Assembly: GCA_913058255.1 (NCBI GenBank)
Contig: CAJXQU010000007.1
Span: forward strand, 1 to 64,000
DNA: 64,000 bases
DNA from: an uncultured Pseudomonadota bacterium
GTDB lineage: Bacteria; Pseudomonadota; Gammaproteobacteria; CAJXQU01
Reading direction: 5' to 3'
Shown here: one piece after another, positions 30,210 through 40,746 of the stretch
How positions within the stretch are numbered: the first letter of the stretch is position 1
Layout: the number at the start of each line of letters is the position of its first letter
Made by a program: the position numbers and the translations under genes
The notes under the pieces: generated by a model
Database searches by the model: none
Told to the model about the DNA's origin: nothing
What the model saw: the letters and a program-made list of their open reading frames with translations, nothing else

Positions 30210-31688
30210 ATGACTTCTACGGCGATTTTTTGGTTCAGACAAGATTTGAGACTTGTTGATAATCCAGCTCTGAATGCAGCGTTTGAACAACACGACTGCA
30301 TCATTCCTGTTTATCTTCACACGCCTAATGATGAAGGGGGTTGGAGTGCTGGTGAGCCGAGTTTATGGTGGCTTGAACGGAGTTTAAAGGCTTTAAAAAA
30401 AGCGTTGAAAAATCGCCATGACCTACTTTTACAGATTAGAAAGGGTGATGCTTTTACTGAGTTAGAAAAAATAATTCATGAAAGTGATGCGGATGCGGTC
30501 TTCTGGAATCGACAATACGAACCTGCCATTGTAAAGCGTGATGAAAAGATCAAAAGTAAACTAAAAGTGATAGGGCTTTATGCGAAAAGTTATAATGGAA
30601 ATTTGTTGTGGGATCCTTGGCAAATAGAAAATAAAAGTGGTGAGCCTTATAAGGTGTTCACCGCATTTCATAAAAACTATCTGACGCAACCTCAACAAGA
30701 TTATCGAGCCATTGTTTCGGCCAAAAAACCTTTGACTAAAGGTCTGAAAAATAATTTAAATGTAAGTGATTTAGGGTTAGTATCGAGCCATCCATGGCAT
30801 AAAAAGCTGAATGGCTTATGGGAACCAGGAGAAGCTTCCGCTCAGGATCAGTTGAACCGGTTTATAACTTCATATCTAGTAAAGTACCCAGAGGAGCGTG
30901 ATGAACCTGCAAAGAATGCAACGTCGATTCTCTCCATACATCTTCACTTTGGTGAAATAAGTGTCAGGCAAATCTTTGCTGTTACACAAGATTTAAAGTT
31001 ACAACATACAAATGATGTCAACTTAATGGCCATCGAGGCATTTGAGAGGCAGCTTATATGGCGAGAATTTGCACATCATTTAATGTTTCACTTTCCGCAT
31101 ACTATTGAACAGGTATTTAATCCTAAATATTCTAACTTCCCGTGGCAGGATGATCCTGAGATACAAAAACTCTGGCAACAGGGGGAAACAGGGATTCCGC
31201 TAGTTGATGCTGGTATGAAAGAACTATGGGCGACCGGCATCATGCATAATCGTGCTCGAATGATTGTCGCCTCATTTTTAATTAAAAATTTAGGCCAACA
31301 TTGGCTGACGGGGGCACGTTGGTTTTGGGATACCTTGCTTGATGCTGATCTGGCTAATAATACGATGGGTTGGCAGTGGGTAGCTGGGAGTGGGGCAGAT
31401 GCTGCACCATATTACCGTATCTTCAGCCCTGTTAGACAAGGTGAGCGGTTTGATCCGCAAGGTGAATATATCCGTCGTTGGTTGCCCGAACTTTCTGGCC
31501 TGCCTGATCGTTATATATACACACCTTGGATGGCAACGGCTGACATATTAGCGGACTCTGGTGTTAAACTAGCTGAGAATTATCCAAGACCAATAGTCGA
31601 TCTAGCTGATTCAAGAAAAGCGGCATTGGATATTTATAAAGCGTGGAAACGTAATCAAACAATCAATATAAAAAAATATGTCGAATAA
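30210..31688 (+). CDS. phrB: Deoxyribodipyrimidine photolyase (cryptochrome/photolyase family)
   Basis: TAIFWFRQDLRLVDNPAL; FAD-binding region WREFAHHLMFHFP...MKELWATGIMHNRARMIVASFLIKNL. Confidence 0.95.
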   Translation: MTSTAIFWFRQDLRLVDNPALNAAFEQHDCIIPVYLHTPNDEGGWSAGEPSLWWLERSLKALKKALKNRHDLLLQIRKGDAFTELEKIIHESDADAVFWNRQYEPAIVKRDEKIKSKLKVIGLYAKSYNGNLLWDPWQIENKSGEPYKVFTAFHKNYLTQPQQDYRAIVSAKKPLTKGLKNNLNVSDLGLVSSHPWHKKLNGLWEPGEASAQDQLNRFITSYLVKYPEERDEPAKNATSILSIHLHFGEISVRQIFAVTQDLKLQHTNDVNLMAIEAFERQLIWREFAHHLMFHFPHTIEQVFNPKYSNFPWQDDPEIQKLWQQGETGIPLVDAGMKELWATGIMHNRARMIVASFLIKNLGQHWLTGARWFWDTLLDADLANNTMGWQWVAGSGADAAPYYRIFSPVRQGERFDPQGEYIRRWLPELSGLPDRYIYTPWMATADILADSGVKLAENYPRPIVDLADSRKAALDIYKAWKRNQTINIKKYVE

Positions 31689-32715
31689 TCACAGCGATCA
31701 CTTACCTAGCACTCATCCTAAAATACGCACGAGCAAAGTTGGCGTCTTATTGGTCAATCTTGGAACACCTGACGGTTGTGATACTCGTTCGGTGAAACGC
31801 TATCTTGCAGAGTTTTTATCTGATCGTCGTGTTATTGAACTAACACCATGGCTCTGGCAGCCGATATTACGAGGCATCATTTTAAACACACGACCAAGCA
31901 AAAGTGCAAAGGCTTATCAGCAGGTCTGGATGAAAGATATTGATGAATCACCATTGCGTTATTATACACGCATGCAAGCTGAAAAGTTGCGTGAAAAAAT
32001 AAACGATACCACTGGAAATTTAAACATTGATTGGGCTATGCGTTATGGAAACCCTTCGATCAAAAAACAACTACTTAATCTTAAAGAACAGGGGTGTGAA
32101 CGAATTCTGATCATGCCTATGTATCCTCAATACAGTGCAACCACTACCGCGAGTGTTAACGATCGCGTTCTTGATGTGTTGAAAACACTTCGTTGGCAGC
32201 CAGCAATACGCACCGTGCCACCTTATTTTCAAGAACCTTCTTACATCAAAGCACTGGGAAAGAGTATTACGGACTACCTTGAAAATTGTGAACAAAAACC
32301 AGATGTTATTTTGTCTTCATATCATGGTTTGCCAAAAGAATATTTTGATAAGGGAGATCCATATTATTGTCACTGTGTAAAAACAAACCGTTTGTTGCGT
32401 GAATCATTAGGGATGGATGAAGATACATTTCAGATGAGCTTTCAATCGCGTTTTGGTCCCAAGAAATGGCTGGAACCGTATACTGTCGAAATACTTAAAA
32501 TTTTAGCTAAAGAAGGTAAAAAAGTAGCTGTAATTATGCCTGGGTTTTCAGTTGATTGTTTAGAAACACTTGAAGAAATGAATATGCAGAATAGAGAAAT
32601 ATTTATTGAACACGGTGGCGAACACTATGATTTTATTCCATGCTTAAATGATTCAACTGAGAGTATTGATATGCTGGATGCTTTAGTGAGGAATGAATTG
32701 CAAGGTTGGGTCTGA
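31678..32715 (+). CDS. hemH: Ferrochelatase
   Basis: KVGVLLVNLGTPDGCDTRSVKRYLAEFLSDRRVIE, SSYHGLPKEYFDKGDPYYCHC. Confidence 0.96.
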   Translation: MSNNHSDHLPSTHPKIRTSKVGVLLVNLGTPDGCDTRSVKRYLAEFLSDRRVIELTPWLWQPILRGIILNTRPSKSAKAYQQVWMKDIDESPLRYYTRMQAEKLREKINDTTGNLNIDWAMRYGNPSIKKQLLNLKEQGCERILIMPMYPQYSATTTASVNDRVLDVLKTLRWQPAIRTVPPYFQEPSYIKALGKSITDYLENCEQKPDVILSSYHGLPKEYFDKGDPYYCHCVKTNRLLRESLGMDEDTFQMSFQSRFGPKKWLEPYTVEILKILAKEGKKVAVIMPGFSVDCLETLEEMNMQNREIFIEHGGEHYDFIPCLNDSTESIDMLDALVRNELQGWV

Positions 32716-32768
32716 TTGAAAATATTAATTTAGATGTTCGAGGCTCTCAGATGTTGAATGGTACTCAA

Positions 32769-33296
32769 TTATTTAAGCCTATCAAAGGTGATTGAAATAC
32801 TATTTTTATCATCACTTAAATAAATTTCCCCGTCCTGAATATTGCATTGTAACGGCATTGAACGTTTGACCATTGCCTCGATGCCTTCAGCATTGATATG
32901 AAAGATACTTAGATTGTTGAAACGTTGACACTTCTCCTGATGCTGTTGCCACCATATGTCAGCTTTTCTTTGATGATAGGTATAAATGGTTACCTGTTTG
33001 GATCGACCACACGCTTTACGAATTCTTTTTTCATCAATTTGGCCTAGATCAACCCACAACTCAATCTCATCAGTTAAAGTCTTTTGCCATAGATCGGGCT
33101 CTTCATCACTTTCTAAACCTTTTGTGAACGTTAATGATTCGCTGGCATTTGCCATAAAAGCAACTAAACGTATCATAAAGCGTAAGTCTGTTTCGGATGG
33201 ATGTTGGGCGACGGTTAGTTCATGGTCTTGATAATAATGTCGATCCATATCGGCAATATTAAGCGTGATTTTATTGATCGTAGCATTGATTGCCAT
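32769..33296 (-). CDS. yaeQ: YaeQ family protein
   Basis: MAINATINKITLNIADMDRHYYQDHELTVAQHPSETDLRFMIRLVAFM, characteristic YaeQ N-terminus. Confidence 0.92.
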   Translation of the reverse strand: MAINATINKITLNIADMDRHYYQDHELTVAQHPSETDLRFMIRLVAFMANASESLTFTKGLESDEEPDLWQKTLTDEIELWVDLGQIDEKRIRKACGRSKQVTIYTYHQRKADIWWQQHQEKCQRFNNLSIFHINAEGIEAMVKRSMPLQCNIQDGEIYLSDDKNSISITFDRLK

Positions 33297-34000
33297 AGGG
33301 GTAAGAGTTCGAGTTAAAAGAGCTGGGCATTGTAGAGGAATAGTGATTGAAAGTACTAGGCTTTAATCTTTCTTGTACACTCCTGTAGATAGAAGTGAAA
33401 CGCTATATTCAGGTGATCAATTAATTTGGCCTAATGTGATGATTTATTTTTTCCATCATAGCTAAATAGTTGCCCTGTTAGAGGCTTGCTGCTGATGAAG
33501 GTTGTAACTTCAGGACAAGGGATTATAAATCAGTCGAGTTGATATTGAACGGTATTAATTATCGGAAAGAACACATGGTTATTGTTACTAGGACTTTCGA
33601 TACTTATACAATGGGTCAAGCTTAATTGGCTAGTAAGGTTGAGGCTTACACTTTGCTGGTTAATATTTCGTTCATAAACAATTCATATTTATTAGTGTAC
33701 AACACACTAGACAGGACCAAATCACGGACTAACTTATTAAGTAAAGAGTTTTGGCTAATTCAAGAACTTTGTCCTTTTGTCGATAATTTAAGTTTGCTTG
33801 AGTATTTTATCTTGGCCGAAAGCTTATAAAAAACAGCAGTATTTACAGCATGTTGCTCATTATGAATGGATAAAAGTTTAGTGAATGTTAACACTTATAT
33901 TAGTGTATAAGCTTTTGTTCTTTAACTAGCTGAGCAACGTTATGACTTACCTTGTTGCTAGGCCCTACTTCCCTTGAACTCACAGACTCAATAGATTGTT

Positions 34001-35635
34001 ATGAAAATATCAAAGATTAAAATAAGCACCTTATTAACTCTAGCTCTTTTACTAAGTGGGCTTTCATTATCAATGCCATCTGTGGCAAAAGATTATTATG
34101 TGCGATCAGATGGTGGTTCAGCACAACAATGTAATGGTCTGTCTAATAAGAGCCTTGCTGAGAAAGGTGAAAATAATGGCTGTGCATGGAATCACCCTTT
34201 TCAAGCCTTGCCACCAGAAGGAAAACCTAAAATATCTGCGGGTGATACGTTATATATAGGTAATGGAAGTTATCAAATGGGACATGGTGCGCCAGGAGCT
34301 GGAAGCTGTAGTTCAGACTATCCTTGGGATTGTTTTATGCCAGCGATTCCTTCCGGCAAAGATAAGCTGCATCCAACACGGATTGTTGGCGAGATGACAG
34401 GTAAACAATGTGTCAATCCTCCCGTGCTTTGGGGAGCTGAAAGATCTTCTCGTATTATCAATCTAAAAGGTGCTTCTAATGTAGAAATATCATGTTTGAA
34501 TATTACTGATCGTGATAATTGTATCGAGTTTTATAACCCTGAAAAATTTCCTTGTGAGGGCTGTGTGAAAGCCTGTCAACGTGATAAGTTTCCTTATGGG
34601 AATTGGGCGGATACAGGGCTTTATGCTGAAGATTCAGATAATGTTGTACTCAATAACCTACGTATTCACGGTATGGCGAGTCAGGGGATTCATGCTGGAC
34701 GGATCTCCAACTGGCAGATTAATAATACTCAGATCGTCGCGAATGGTATGGTCGGTTGGGACGGTGATCTAGCAGGGCCATCGAGTAATTCTGGAACGAT
34801 AGTTTTTCGTAACACTGAAATTGCCTGGAATGGTTGTTCAGAAGATTGGAAGACAGGCCAACCTCTTCCTAAAAGCTGCTGGGGACAAGAGTCAGGCGGT
34901 TATGGTGATGGCATTGGTTTAGCTAATTCAGGTGGGACCTGGAGATTTGAAGATGTGGTCGTTCATCACAATAGCTCTGATGGTATCGACCTTTTATATT
35001 TGGATAAAACCGCAAAAGTTGAAGTGTCAGGACTCAAAGCTTATGCAAATGCGGGTAATCAATTAAAAATTTCTGGCAGTGCAGAGATTGAAAATAGCGT
35101 ATTGAATAGTAATTGCTCTTCATTTAAAGCACCTCTAATGCGAGAAGGTGATCTCTGTCGTGCACAGGGTAACACCTTATCAATTTCATTATTTTCCAAC
35201 AGTAAAGTTAGTCTAAAGCACAGTACGCTGACGGGAGAAGGTGACTGTTTGATGATTGCATCATGTAAAGATGAGTCATGTAATGGATCTGAAAAAATTC
35301 AGATCGATAGCTCTATCTTTGTTGGGCATAAAGATTGGCGCGCGGGCGATCAAACCTGTCTGTACTGGTACGGAGATGGGCTAGTACAAGATCCATTCTC
35401 TATGAAGTATAGCTTGATTAATGATGTGAAAGATCTTAATGCTTGCCCTGGTGAGGAGATGCAATGTGATAAAAAACCAGGTTTGGTTAACGATAGTTTG
35501 GAAAATTTTGATGGCCACTTACTGCCTAATAGTCGAGCTATAAACTCTGGAAACCCTGCTAGTTCCACAAATAGAGATGTGGATGGAAATGAGCGTAAAA
35601 ATATTCCAGACATTGGTGCGTATGAGTCGTTGTAG
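34001..35635 (+). CDS. Secreted right-handed beta-helix protein, cysteine-rich
   Basis: Signal peptide; DYYVRSDGGSAQQCNGL...ISAGDTLYIGNGSYQ; repeated beta-helix-like strands; C-terminal RDVDGNERKNIPDIGAYES. Confidence 0.82.
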   Translation: MKISKIKISTLLTLALLLSGLSLSMPSVAKDYYVRSDGGSAQQCNGLSNKSLAEKGENNGCAWNHPFQALPPEGKPKISAGDTLYIGNGSYQMGHGAPGAGSCSSDYPWDCFMPAIPSGKDKLHPTRIVGEMTGKQCVNPPVLWGAERSSRIINLKGASNVEISCLNITDRDNCIEFYNPEKFPCEGCVKACQRDKFPYGNWADTGLYAEDSDNVVLNNLRIHGMASQGIHAGRISNWQINNTQIVANGMVGWDGDLAGPSSNSGTIVFRNTEIAWNGCSEDWKTGQPLPKSCWGQESGGYGDGIGLANSGGTWRFEDVVVHHNSSDGIDLLYLDKTAKVEVSGLKAYANAGNQLKISGSAEIENSVLNSNCSSFKAPLMREGDLCRAQGNTLSISLFSNSKVSLKHSTLTGEGDCLMIASCKDESCNGSEKIQIDSSIFVGHKDWRAGDQTCLYWYGDGLVQDPFSMKYSLINDVKDLNACPGEEMQCDKKPGLVNDSLENFDGHLLPNSRAINSGNPASSTNRDVDGNERKNIPDIGAYESL

Positions 35636-35701
35636 TAGATATCCTAGAGCTGAAAATAATTATATTTTAAGTATAAGGGCAGAGCGTTAAGGAGAGAGTT
35701 A

Positions 35702-36472
35702 ATGACTATTATTGGTGGGCAATTAGGTTATAAGTTATTGCGTAGAATTAGTGCGAAACACCTAACAACACATGAGCAGAGCTCTGAAGATTACTATCAA
35801 GATTTTGAACGGGCAGGTCAACAGTTGACCGATTACTTTGGTGATAAATTACGAGAACGGGTAAAAGATAAAACAGTCATAGACTTTGGGTGTGGCCCAG
35901 GCTTTGAAGCGATTCATCTGTCCCAAATGGGGGCCGGCAAGGTAATTGGTGTTGATATTCAAGAAAAACTATTGGGTCATGCGCGAGACTTAGCAGCGAA
36001 AAAATCCGTGAGTGACCGTTGTACTTTTACTACCAACACCGATGAGCTCGCTGACGTTGTGATGAGTAAGGATGCATTTGAACATTTTGATGATCCGGCC
36101 TCTATTTTGGAATTAATGGCGGACTTACTTAAACCTGATGGACATATAGAAATTGCATTTGGGCCCATATGGTTACATCCGTACGGAGGGCATTTGTTCT
36201 CTGTTTTCCCTTGGGCACATTTGATTTTTACTGAAGAGGCATTGATTAGATGGCGTGCAGATTTTAAAACTGATGGAGCAACAAAATTTTCTGAAGTAAC
36301 CGGTGGTTTAAATCAAATAACCATCAAGAAGTTTGAAAAAATCGTTGCAAATAGTTCATGTAAAATTGAGTGGTTAGATACTATCCCTATTCGCAAACTC
36401 TCTATTTTTAAACATAAATGGCTTAGGGAGTTTGGTTCGTCGATTGTTTGTTGTCGACTAGTTAAAAAGTAG
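35702..36472 (+). CDS. Class I SAM-dependent methyltransferase
   Basis: VIDFGCGPGFEAIHLSQMGAGKVIGVDIQEKLLGHAR motif I. Confidence 0.88.
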   Translation: MTIIGGQLGYKLLRRISAKHLTTHEQSSEDYYQDFERAGQQLTDYFGDKLRERVKDKTVIDFGCGPGFEAIHLSQMGAGKVIGVDIQEKLLGHARDLAAKKSVSDRCTFTTNTDELADVVMSKDAFEHFDDPASILELMADLLKPDGHIEIAFGPIWLHPYGGHLFSVFPWAHLIFTEEALIRWRADFKTDGATKFSEVTGGLNQITIKKFEKIVANSSCKIEWLDTIPIRKLSIFKHKWLREFGSSIVCCRLVKK

Positions 36473-36611
36473 CTACCAGACGCGATAGCACATCATATTA
36501 AATAGAGAGTAATCATTCGCTTATCTGTCTGGATATTTATAACTTCAATAAGGTTATTGAATAATTCTACTTGTTAAGTCTAAAGGAAAAACTCTCTTTG
36601 AGTTAAAAGTC

Positions 36612-37970
36612 TCATTGAGGCTTTTCGTTTTTAGAGAAATAATCATTCTTCATTTTCTTCACCAAGCCCGCCAAGAAAACTAGAGCAATCAGGTTTGGAA
36701 TTGCCATTAAGATATTCGTAATGTCTGCAAGATTCCAGACGAGTTTTAATGGTATTGCTGCACCAACCATTACGAGTATGGAATAGACAATTCTATAAGG
36801 AAGGACTGCTTTTTCACCAAATAAAAATCGTGCGGCTCTATCACCATAATATGACCAAGCTATTGTGGTTGAAAAAGCAAATAACATGAGTCCAATTCCG
36901 ACGATTTTTGATCCAAATCCACCCAAAGATTGTTCAAAGGCATAAGCCGTGAAAGCTGCCCCTGTTATCTCGGAGGGCCGTGTTTCAATAGCATTGGTTG
37001 TTAGTATAACGAGCCCCGTCAATGTACAAATAATTAAGGTATCAATGAAAGGTTCTAGCATGGCAACCAGCCCTTCTCGAACAGGCTCATTCGTTTTTGC
37101 AGCAGCATGAGCCATTGGAGATGAACCTAGACCTGCTTCGTTGGAGAATAAACCACGTGCAACACCCCAGCGGATAGCCTCGCCGACAGCAGCACCACCA
37201 ACAGCCCAGATGTTAAGGGCATTATTAAAAACCAAACCTATTGCGCGTGGGATTTCTGAAAAGTTTTTGATCAAAACAATCAGGGCCGCTCCGACATATA
37301 TCACAGCCATAAAAGGCACCAGTATACTGGCAACTTTTGCAATTCTCTTAACACCACCGATGATCACTAGTCCGACTATCACCGCCATCACAGCACCTAA
37401 AAGCCAGCGGTGATCTTTGATCGCAGGATTAATAAATGCTAAGCCATCGACGACAGAATTTGCCTGTACCATATTGCCGATCCCGAATGATGCTATGAGT
37501 GCAAAACTCGCAAACATAATGGCTAACGGACGTTGATTCAAACCATGCAACAAGGTGTACATCGGGCCGCCAGCAACCTCACCACTAGGTGAGATTTCTC
37601 TGAACTTTACAGACAAACTACATTCGGCAAACTTCGTCGCCATACCAAAAAAAGCCGTGACCCACATCCAGAATAATGCTCCGGGTCCACCAAGTGTAAT
37701 AGCAGCTGCTACACCCGCAATATTCCCCGTGCCTACGGTGGCTGAAAGCGCTGTTGATAAAGCTTGAAAGTGAGACACCTCACCAACATCATCAGGTTTA
37801 TCATGCTTGCCTTGAATGAGTTGGACAGAATGTTTGAAACCACGAAATTGAATAAAACCCATTTTGACAGTCAGGTAAGCACCAATGCCGAGCAGTGCGG
37901 CTAGGGTAAAGACATTGTTCCAAAGAATTCCTGAAAGCGTGCCGGTAATGCTAGTGAGTTTTTCAATCAT
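36612..37970 (-). CDS. AGCS family sodium:alanine/glycine symporter
   Basis: FQALSTALSATVGTGNIAGVAAAITLGGPGALFWMWVTAFFGMATKFAE. Confidence 0.95.
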   Translation of the reverse strand: MIEKLTSITGTLSGILWNNVFTLAALLGIGAYLTVKMGFIQFRGFKHSVQLIQGKHDKPDDVGEVSHFQALSTALSATVGTGNIAGVAAAITLGGPGALFWMWVTAFFGMATKFAECSLSVKFREISPSGEVAGGPMYTLLHGLNQRPLAIMFASFALIASFGIGNMVQANSVVDGLAFINPAIKDHRWLLGAVMAVIVGLVIIGGVKRIAKVASILVPFMAVIYVGAALIVLIKNFSEIPRAIGLVFNNALNIWAVGGAAVGEAIRWGVARGLFSNEAGLGSSPMAHAAAKTNEPVREGLVAMLEPFIDTLIICTLTGLVILTTNAIETRPSEITGAAFTAYAFEQSLGGFGSKIVGIGLMLFAFSTTIAWSYYGDRAARFLFGEKAVLPYRIVYSILVMVGAAIPLKLVWNLADITNILMAIPNLIALVFLAGLVKKMKNDYFSKNEKPQ

Positions 37971-37976
37971 AACTAT

Positions 37977-38507
37977 TCACTCGTCAAGTTGATATTGTCG
38001 AAGAATTAGAGTGTCGCCACGTTGGATCATTTCTAATTTTTTTAAAAAGCTCATCCCTAATAAAATTTCATCATCTGCATCCATATATGGATTAATTGTA
38101 GCTTTTATATTACGTAAGGAAATAGCGCCAAGATCAACGCGGTCGAGTCGAGACATTCGAGCAGTGATCTCACCATTAGCGGTCGATACTCGAATCTCCG
38201 GTCCAAGTTTTAGATTCATCTTCTCAGCAAGTGTCGCTGGAATAGCAACATCCGTTGCACCGGTATCCAGCATATATTCAACCGCTTGACCGTTGATTGA
38301 TCCAGAGGCGATGTAGTGACCGTAACGATTACGTTGCAACATAACCTCAGGCAGCCCATCAGTATTCATAGAATTTGCGAGCTGCTGATTAGGATTGCGT
38401 AGATCGTTGAGAACATCAGAAAAAAACCATGTTGTCATCGCTAACACAATAATAAATGCGAGAACCAACATACCTCGCCCAAGACTGGAATTATTTTCAT
38501 CATTCAT
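37977..38507 (-). CDS. Retropepsin-like aspartic protease (TIGR02281-type, clan AA)
   Basis: MLDTGATDVAIPATLAEKMNL; N-terminal TM; LLGMSFLKKLE. Confidence 0.9.
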   Translation of the reverse strand: MNDENNSSLGRGMLVLAFIIVLAMTTWFFSDVLNDLRNPNQQLANSMNTDGLPEVMLQRNRYGHYIASGSINGQAVEYMLDTGATDVAIPATLAEKMNLKLGPEIRVSTANGEITARMSRLDRVDLGAISLRNIKATINPYMDADDEILLGMSFLKKLEMIQRGDTLILRQYQLDE

Positions 38508-38555
38508 AAGGTCCTAGTTTGCCGTAATTTGATCGTAGGTGGTAGTCTGTATCGT

Positions 38556-39110
38556 ATGAAATATAACCAACAAACAGGATGGATCGAAGGTATTCGTCAC
38601 TGTGCTTCACCGAATTATGACGCGCGACCCGCTGGTGCATCGATTGATCTCGTCGTGATCCATGGAATCAGCCTGCCACCGGAACAATATGGTAGCAAAC
38701 ACATTGATCAACTGTTTACTAATAAACTTAATTCAGAAGAACATCCTTATTTTAAAGAAATTTGTAATTTGAGAGTTTCGACTCACTTATTGATCAGACG
38801 CACAGGAGAAGTTGTTCAATACGTTTCATTAAACGATCGAGCTTGGCATGCTGGCGTTTCAGAGTTTAATGGCCGCACACGCTGTAATGATTTCTCAATA
38901 GGCATCGAGTTAGAAGGTTCTGATCATGAGCCATATGAAATAGCTCAGTACAATGTACTCGCTAGCATTACAAAACTGCTACAACATACGTGGCCAAAGA
39001 TTACTGAAGAAGAGATTGTTGGTCATTGTCATATAGCACCAGGCCGTAAAACAGATCCTGGGTTAGCATTTGACTGGAAGTGTTATAGAAAACTGATCGA
39101 GAAAAGATAG
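38556..39110 (+). CDS. ampD: 1,6-anhydro-N-acetylmuramyl-L-alanine amidase AmpD
   Basis: GWIEGIRHCASPNYDARPAGASIDLVVIHGISLPPEQYG; GHCHIAPGRKTDPG. Confidence 0.95.
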   Translation: MKYNQQTGWIEGIRHCASPNYDARPAGASIDLVVIHGISLPPEQYGSKHIDQLFTNKLNSEEHPYFKEICNLRVSTHLLIRRTGEVVQYVSLNDRAWHAGVSEFNGRTRCNDFSIGIELEGSDHEPYEIAQYNVLASITKLLQHTWPKITEEEIVGHCHIAPGRKTDPGLAFDWKCYRKLIEKR

Positions 39111-39291
39111 ATAAACCGTCGTCAGATAGAGACGCATTTTAAGGTAAGTTTACGAGGCTGTAGGATTTTAATCGGTATCCTATTGATAATTAAGTATAAA
39201 ATTATCTGGCATGTTTTGTGTAACAAGTTAAAGTTAAGTAGATAGAAGTTATATCACTACAGTAACTGATCCAATGGATGGAGAAGATAAA

Positions 39292-39507
39292 ATGGACTTT
39301 ATTAAAAATCATATCACCGTGTGTTTTCGAAGCATTGCACTAGCGGAAATAGCCACTGCTGTTTTATTGTTATCAGCAGCTCTCACATTTTTTGTTTCAT
39401 CTTTCTTTGTCGAACCAAGTCAAACTTTCACATTCCCACCTGCGATGTTGTTAATGGGTTTAGCCGTACTTTTCCAATTGCGGAAAGGTCGACCATATAA
39501 AGACTAA
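39292..39507 (+). CDS. Small hypothetical membrane protein
   Basis: ATG at 39292 with upstream GGAGAAG; two hydrophobic segments. Confidence 0.5.
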   Translation: MDFIKNHITVCFRSIALAEIATAVLLLSAALTFFVSSFFVEPSQTFTFPPAMLLMGLAVLFQLRKGRPYKD

Positions 39508-39595
39508 TAAAAATAATAAAATAAGTGCTCACAAATAGCCCTGCGGAAGTGGGGTTTTTTTTGAGTGGTTGAAAATCAATCGCTATTTTATAGCT

Positions 39596-39991
39596 TTAAT
39601 AAGCTATAAGTTCTCTTTTAAATATTAGAAAAATAAATAAGATTAGACAGGTTACGGCTAACCCAAGAATAAAGTAAGTCTGTATTTCTGATAAAGAAAT
39701 ACCTATTAAAAGGATATTTCTAAAATCTAAAATGGTTATTAATACAAACATGCTGGATAAGTAGACGGACCAGTTAATACTTCGAAGTCTTTTTACTATT
39801 GAAGGTAAGCAAAATAAAACTATAAGTAGATCGACGATTGAGTACGTAATTAATCGGGTCTCGATATTAATCATCTGATATTCGTTAGTACGAATGAAAT
39901 AATGCAGTGTCGCAAAAGGGATCCATATTGAGACTACCCTTATAATAAATATTTTTCTTGTGAGTTTTCCTTTAAAAGTAAACCATTCCAT
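39596..39991 (-). CDS. DUF805-like membrane protein
   Basis: MEWFTFKGKLTRKIFIIRV...LPSIVKRLRSINWS pattern typical of DUF805. Confidence 0.6.
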   Translation of the reverse strand: MEWFTFKGKLTRKIFIIRVVSIWIPFATLHYFIRTNEYQMINIETRLITYSIVDLLIVLFCLPSIVKRLRSINWSVYLSSMFVLITILDFRNILLIGISLSEIQTYFILGLAVTCLILFIFLIFKRELIAY

Positions 39992-40101
39992 GATAATTAG
40001 TGACTCTTTATTTATTTAGGGAGTGTGATTTCTAAAAACTATCAACTTTTAGAATAATGAAAGTCTTAATAAGGTTAGTTATTTCTAATCGACGATAAAA
40101 A

Positions 40102-40743
40102 CTAAACAAAATAACGTCGAACTAAACTCCAAATTAATAGCGTAAACTCTGGGCAATTAAAACGAGGTTCACCGGGGATGGTGAGTAATAATCTTTTATC
40201 TCCAATATAAATGGGCCAAGTACCGATTCGACTTGAGCCTGATGAGTCCACTGCTCCCCAACCATGTATATTGAGTCCAAAATATTTTTTTAATCGTTTC
40301 TCATGTCGGTCTTGGACGGCGATGAGATCAGTGCTGAAGGCGGAAAGCATTTCTGCAGTCTCATCGTCAAAACCACTGCACGCAATCGTGCAGCCTGATC
40401 CGTCTACTAACAAAGCTTTGCCTGAGTTGGAGAGAGACTCTAGTAGAATTTCTACCATGGTTGCGAAGCCTGAGTCGGGGAGTGTGATGGGTTCTTCCAA
40501 ACCTTCTATCCAAGCGAGTGATTGCGCTTGCTGTACGAGTGAGAGTACACCTTCAATATCATCTACGCCTGTCCACTCTATAAGCTTGTTGGTTATTGGC
40601 TGTTGTGACTCTTCTTGTCTGAGTAGTGCGAGCAAGAGAGTGCGCATGGGTTCTTTGGCTGGGCTGGAGATCGCGTAGAAAGCGCCACTGGGTGTTGGCG
40701 ATAAATAGATATTATCTGCAAATTGAAATTCAGCGATAGCCAT
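40102..40743 (-). CDS. Hypothetical protein with possible Roadblock/LC7-like domain
   Basis: C-terminal half SNSGKALLVDGSGCTIACSGFDDETAEMLSAFSTDLIAVQDR resembles Roadblock/LC7. Confidence 0.55.
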   Translation of the reverse strand: MAIAEFQFADNIYLSPTPSGAFYAISSPAKEPMRTLLLALLRQEESQQPITNKLIEWTGVDDIEGVLSLVQQAQSLAWIEGLEEPITLPDSGFATMVEILLESLSNSGKALLVDGSGCTIACSGFDDETAEMLSAFSTDLIAVQDRHEKRLKKYFGLNIHGWGAVDSSGSSRIGTWPIYIGDKRLLLTIPGEPRFNCPEFTLLIWSLVRRYFV

Positions 40744-40746
40744 GAT

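Noticed and set aside
33626-33829. 67-aa ORF in the 33300-34000 gap
   Set aside because: AT-rich, no ribosome-binding site or recognisable family; likely chance.
33690-33930. Short inverted repeats (TAGTGTACAACACACTA; CTTATATTAGTGTATAAG)
   Set aside because: Small AT-rich palindromes with no associated array, transposase or duplicated copy; compatible with chance.
40211-40678. 155-aa ORF antisense to the Roadblock-like gene
   Set aside because: Low-complexity Ser-rich shadow frame; the opposite strand has the better ribosome-binding context and domain-like sequence.
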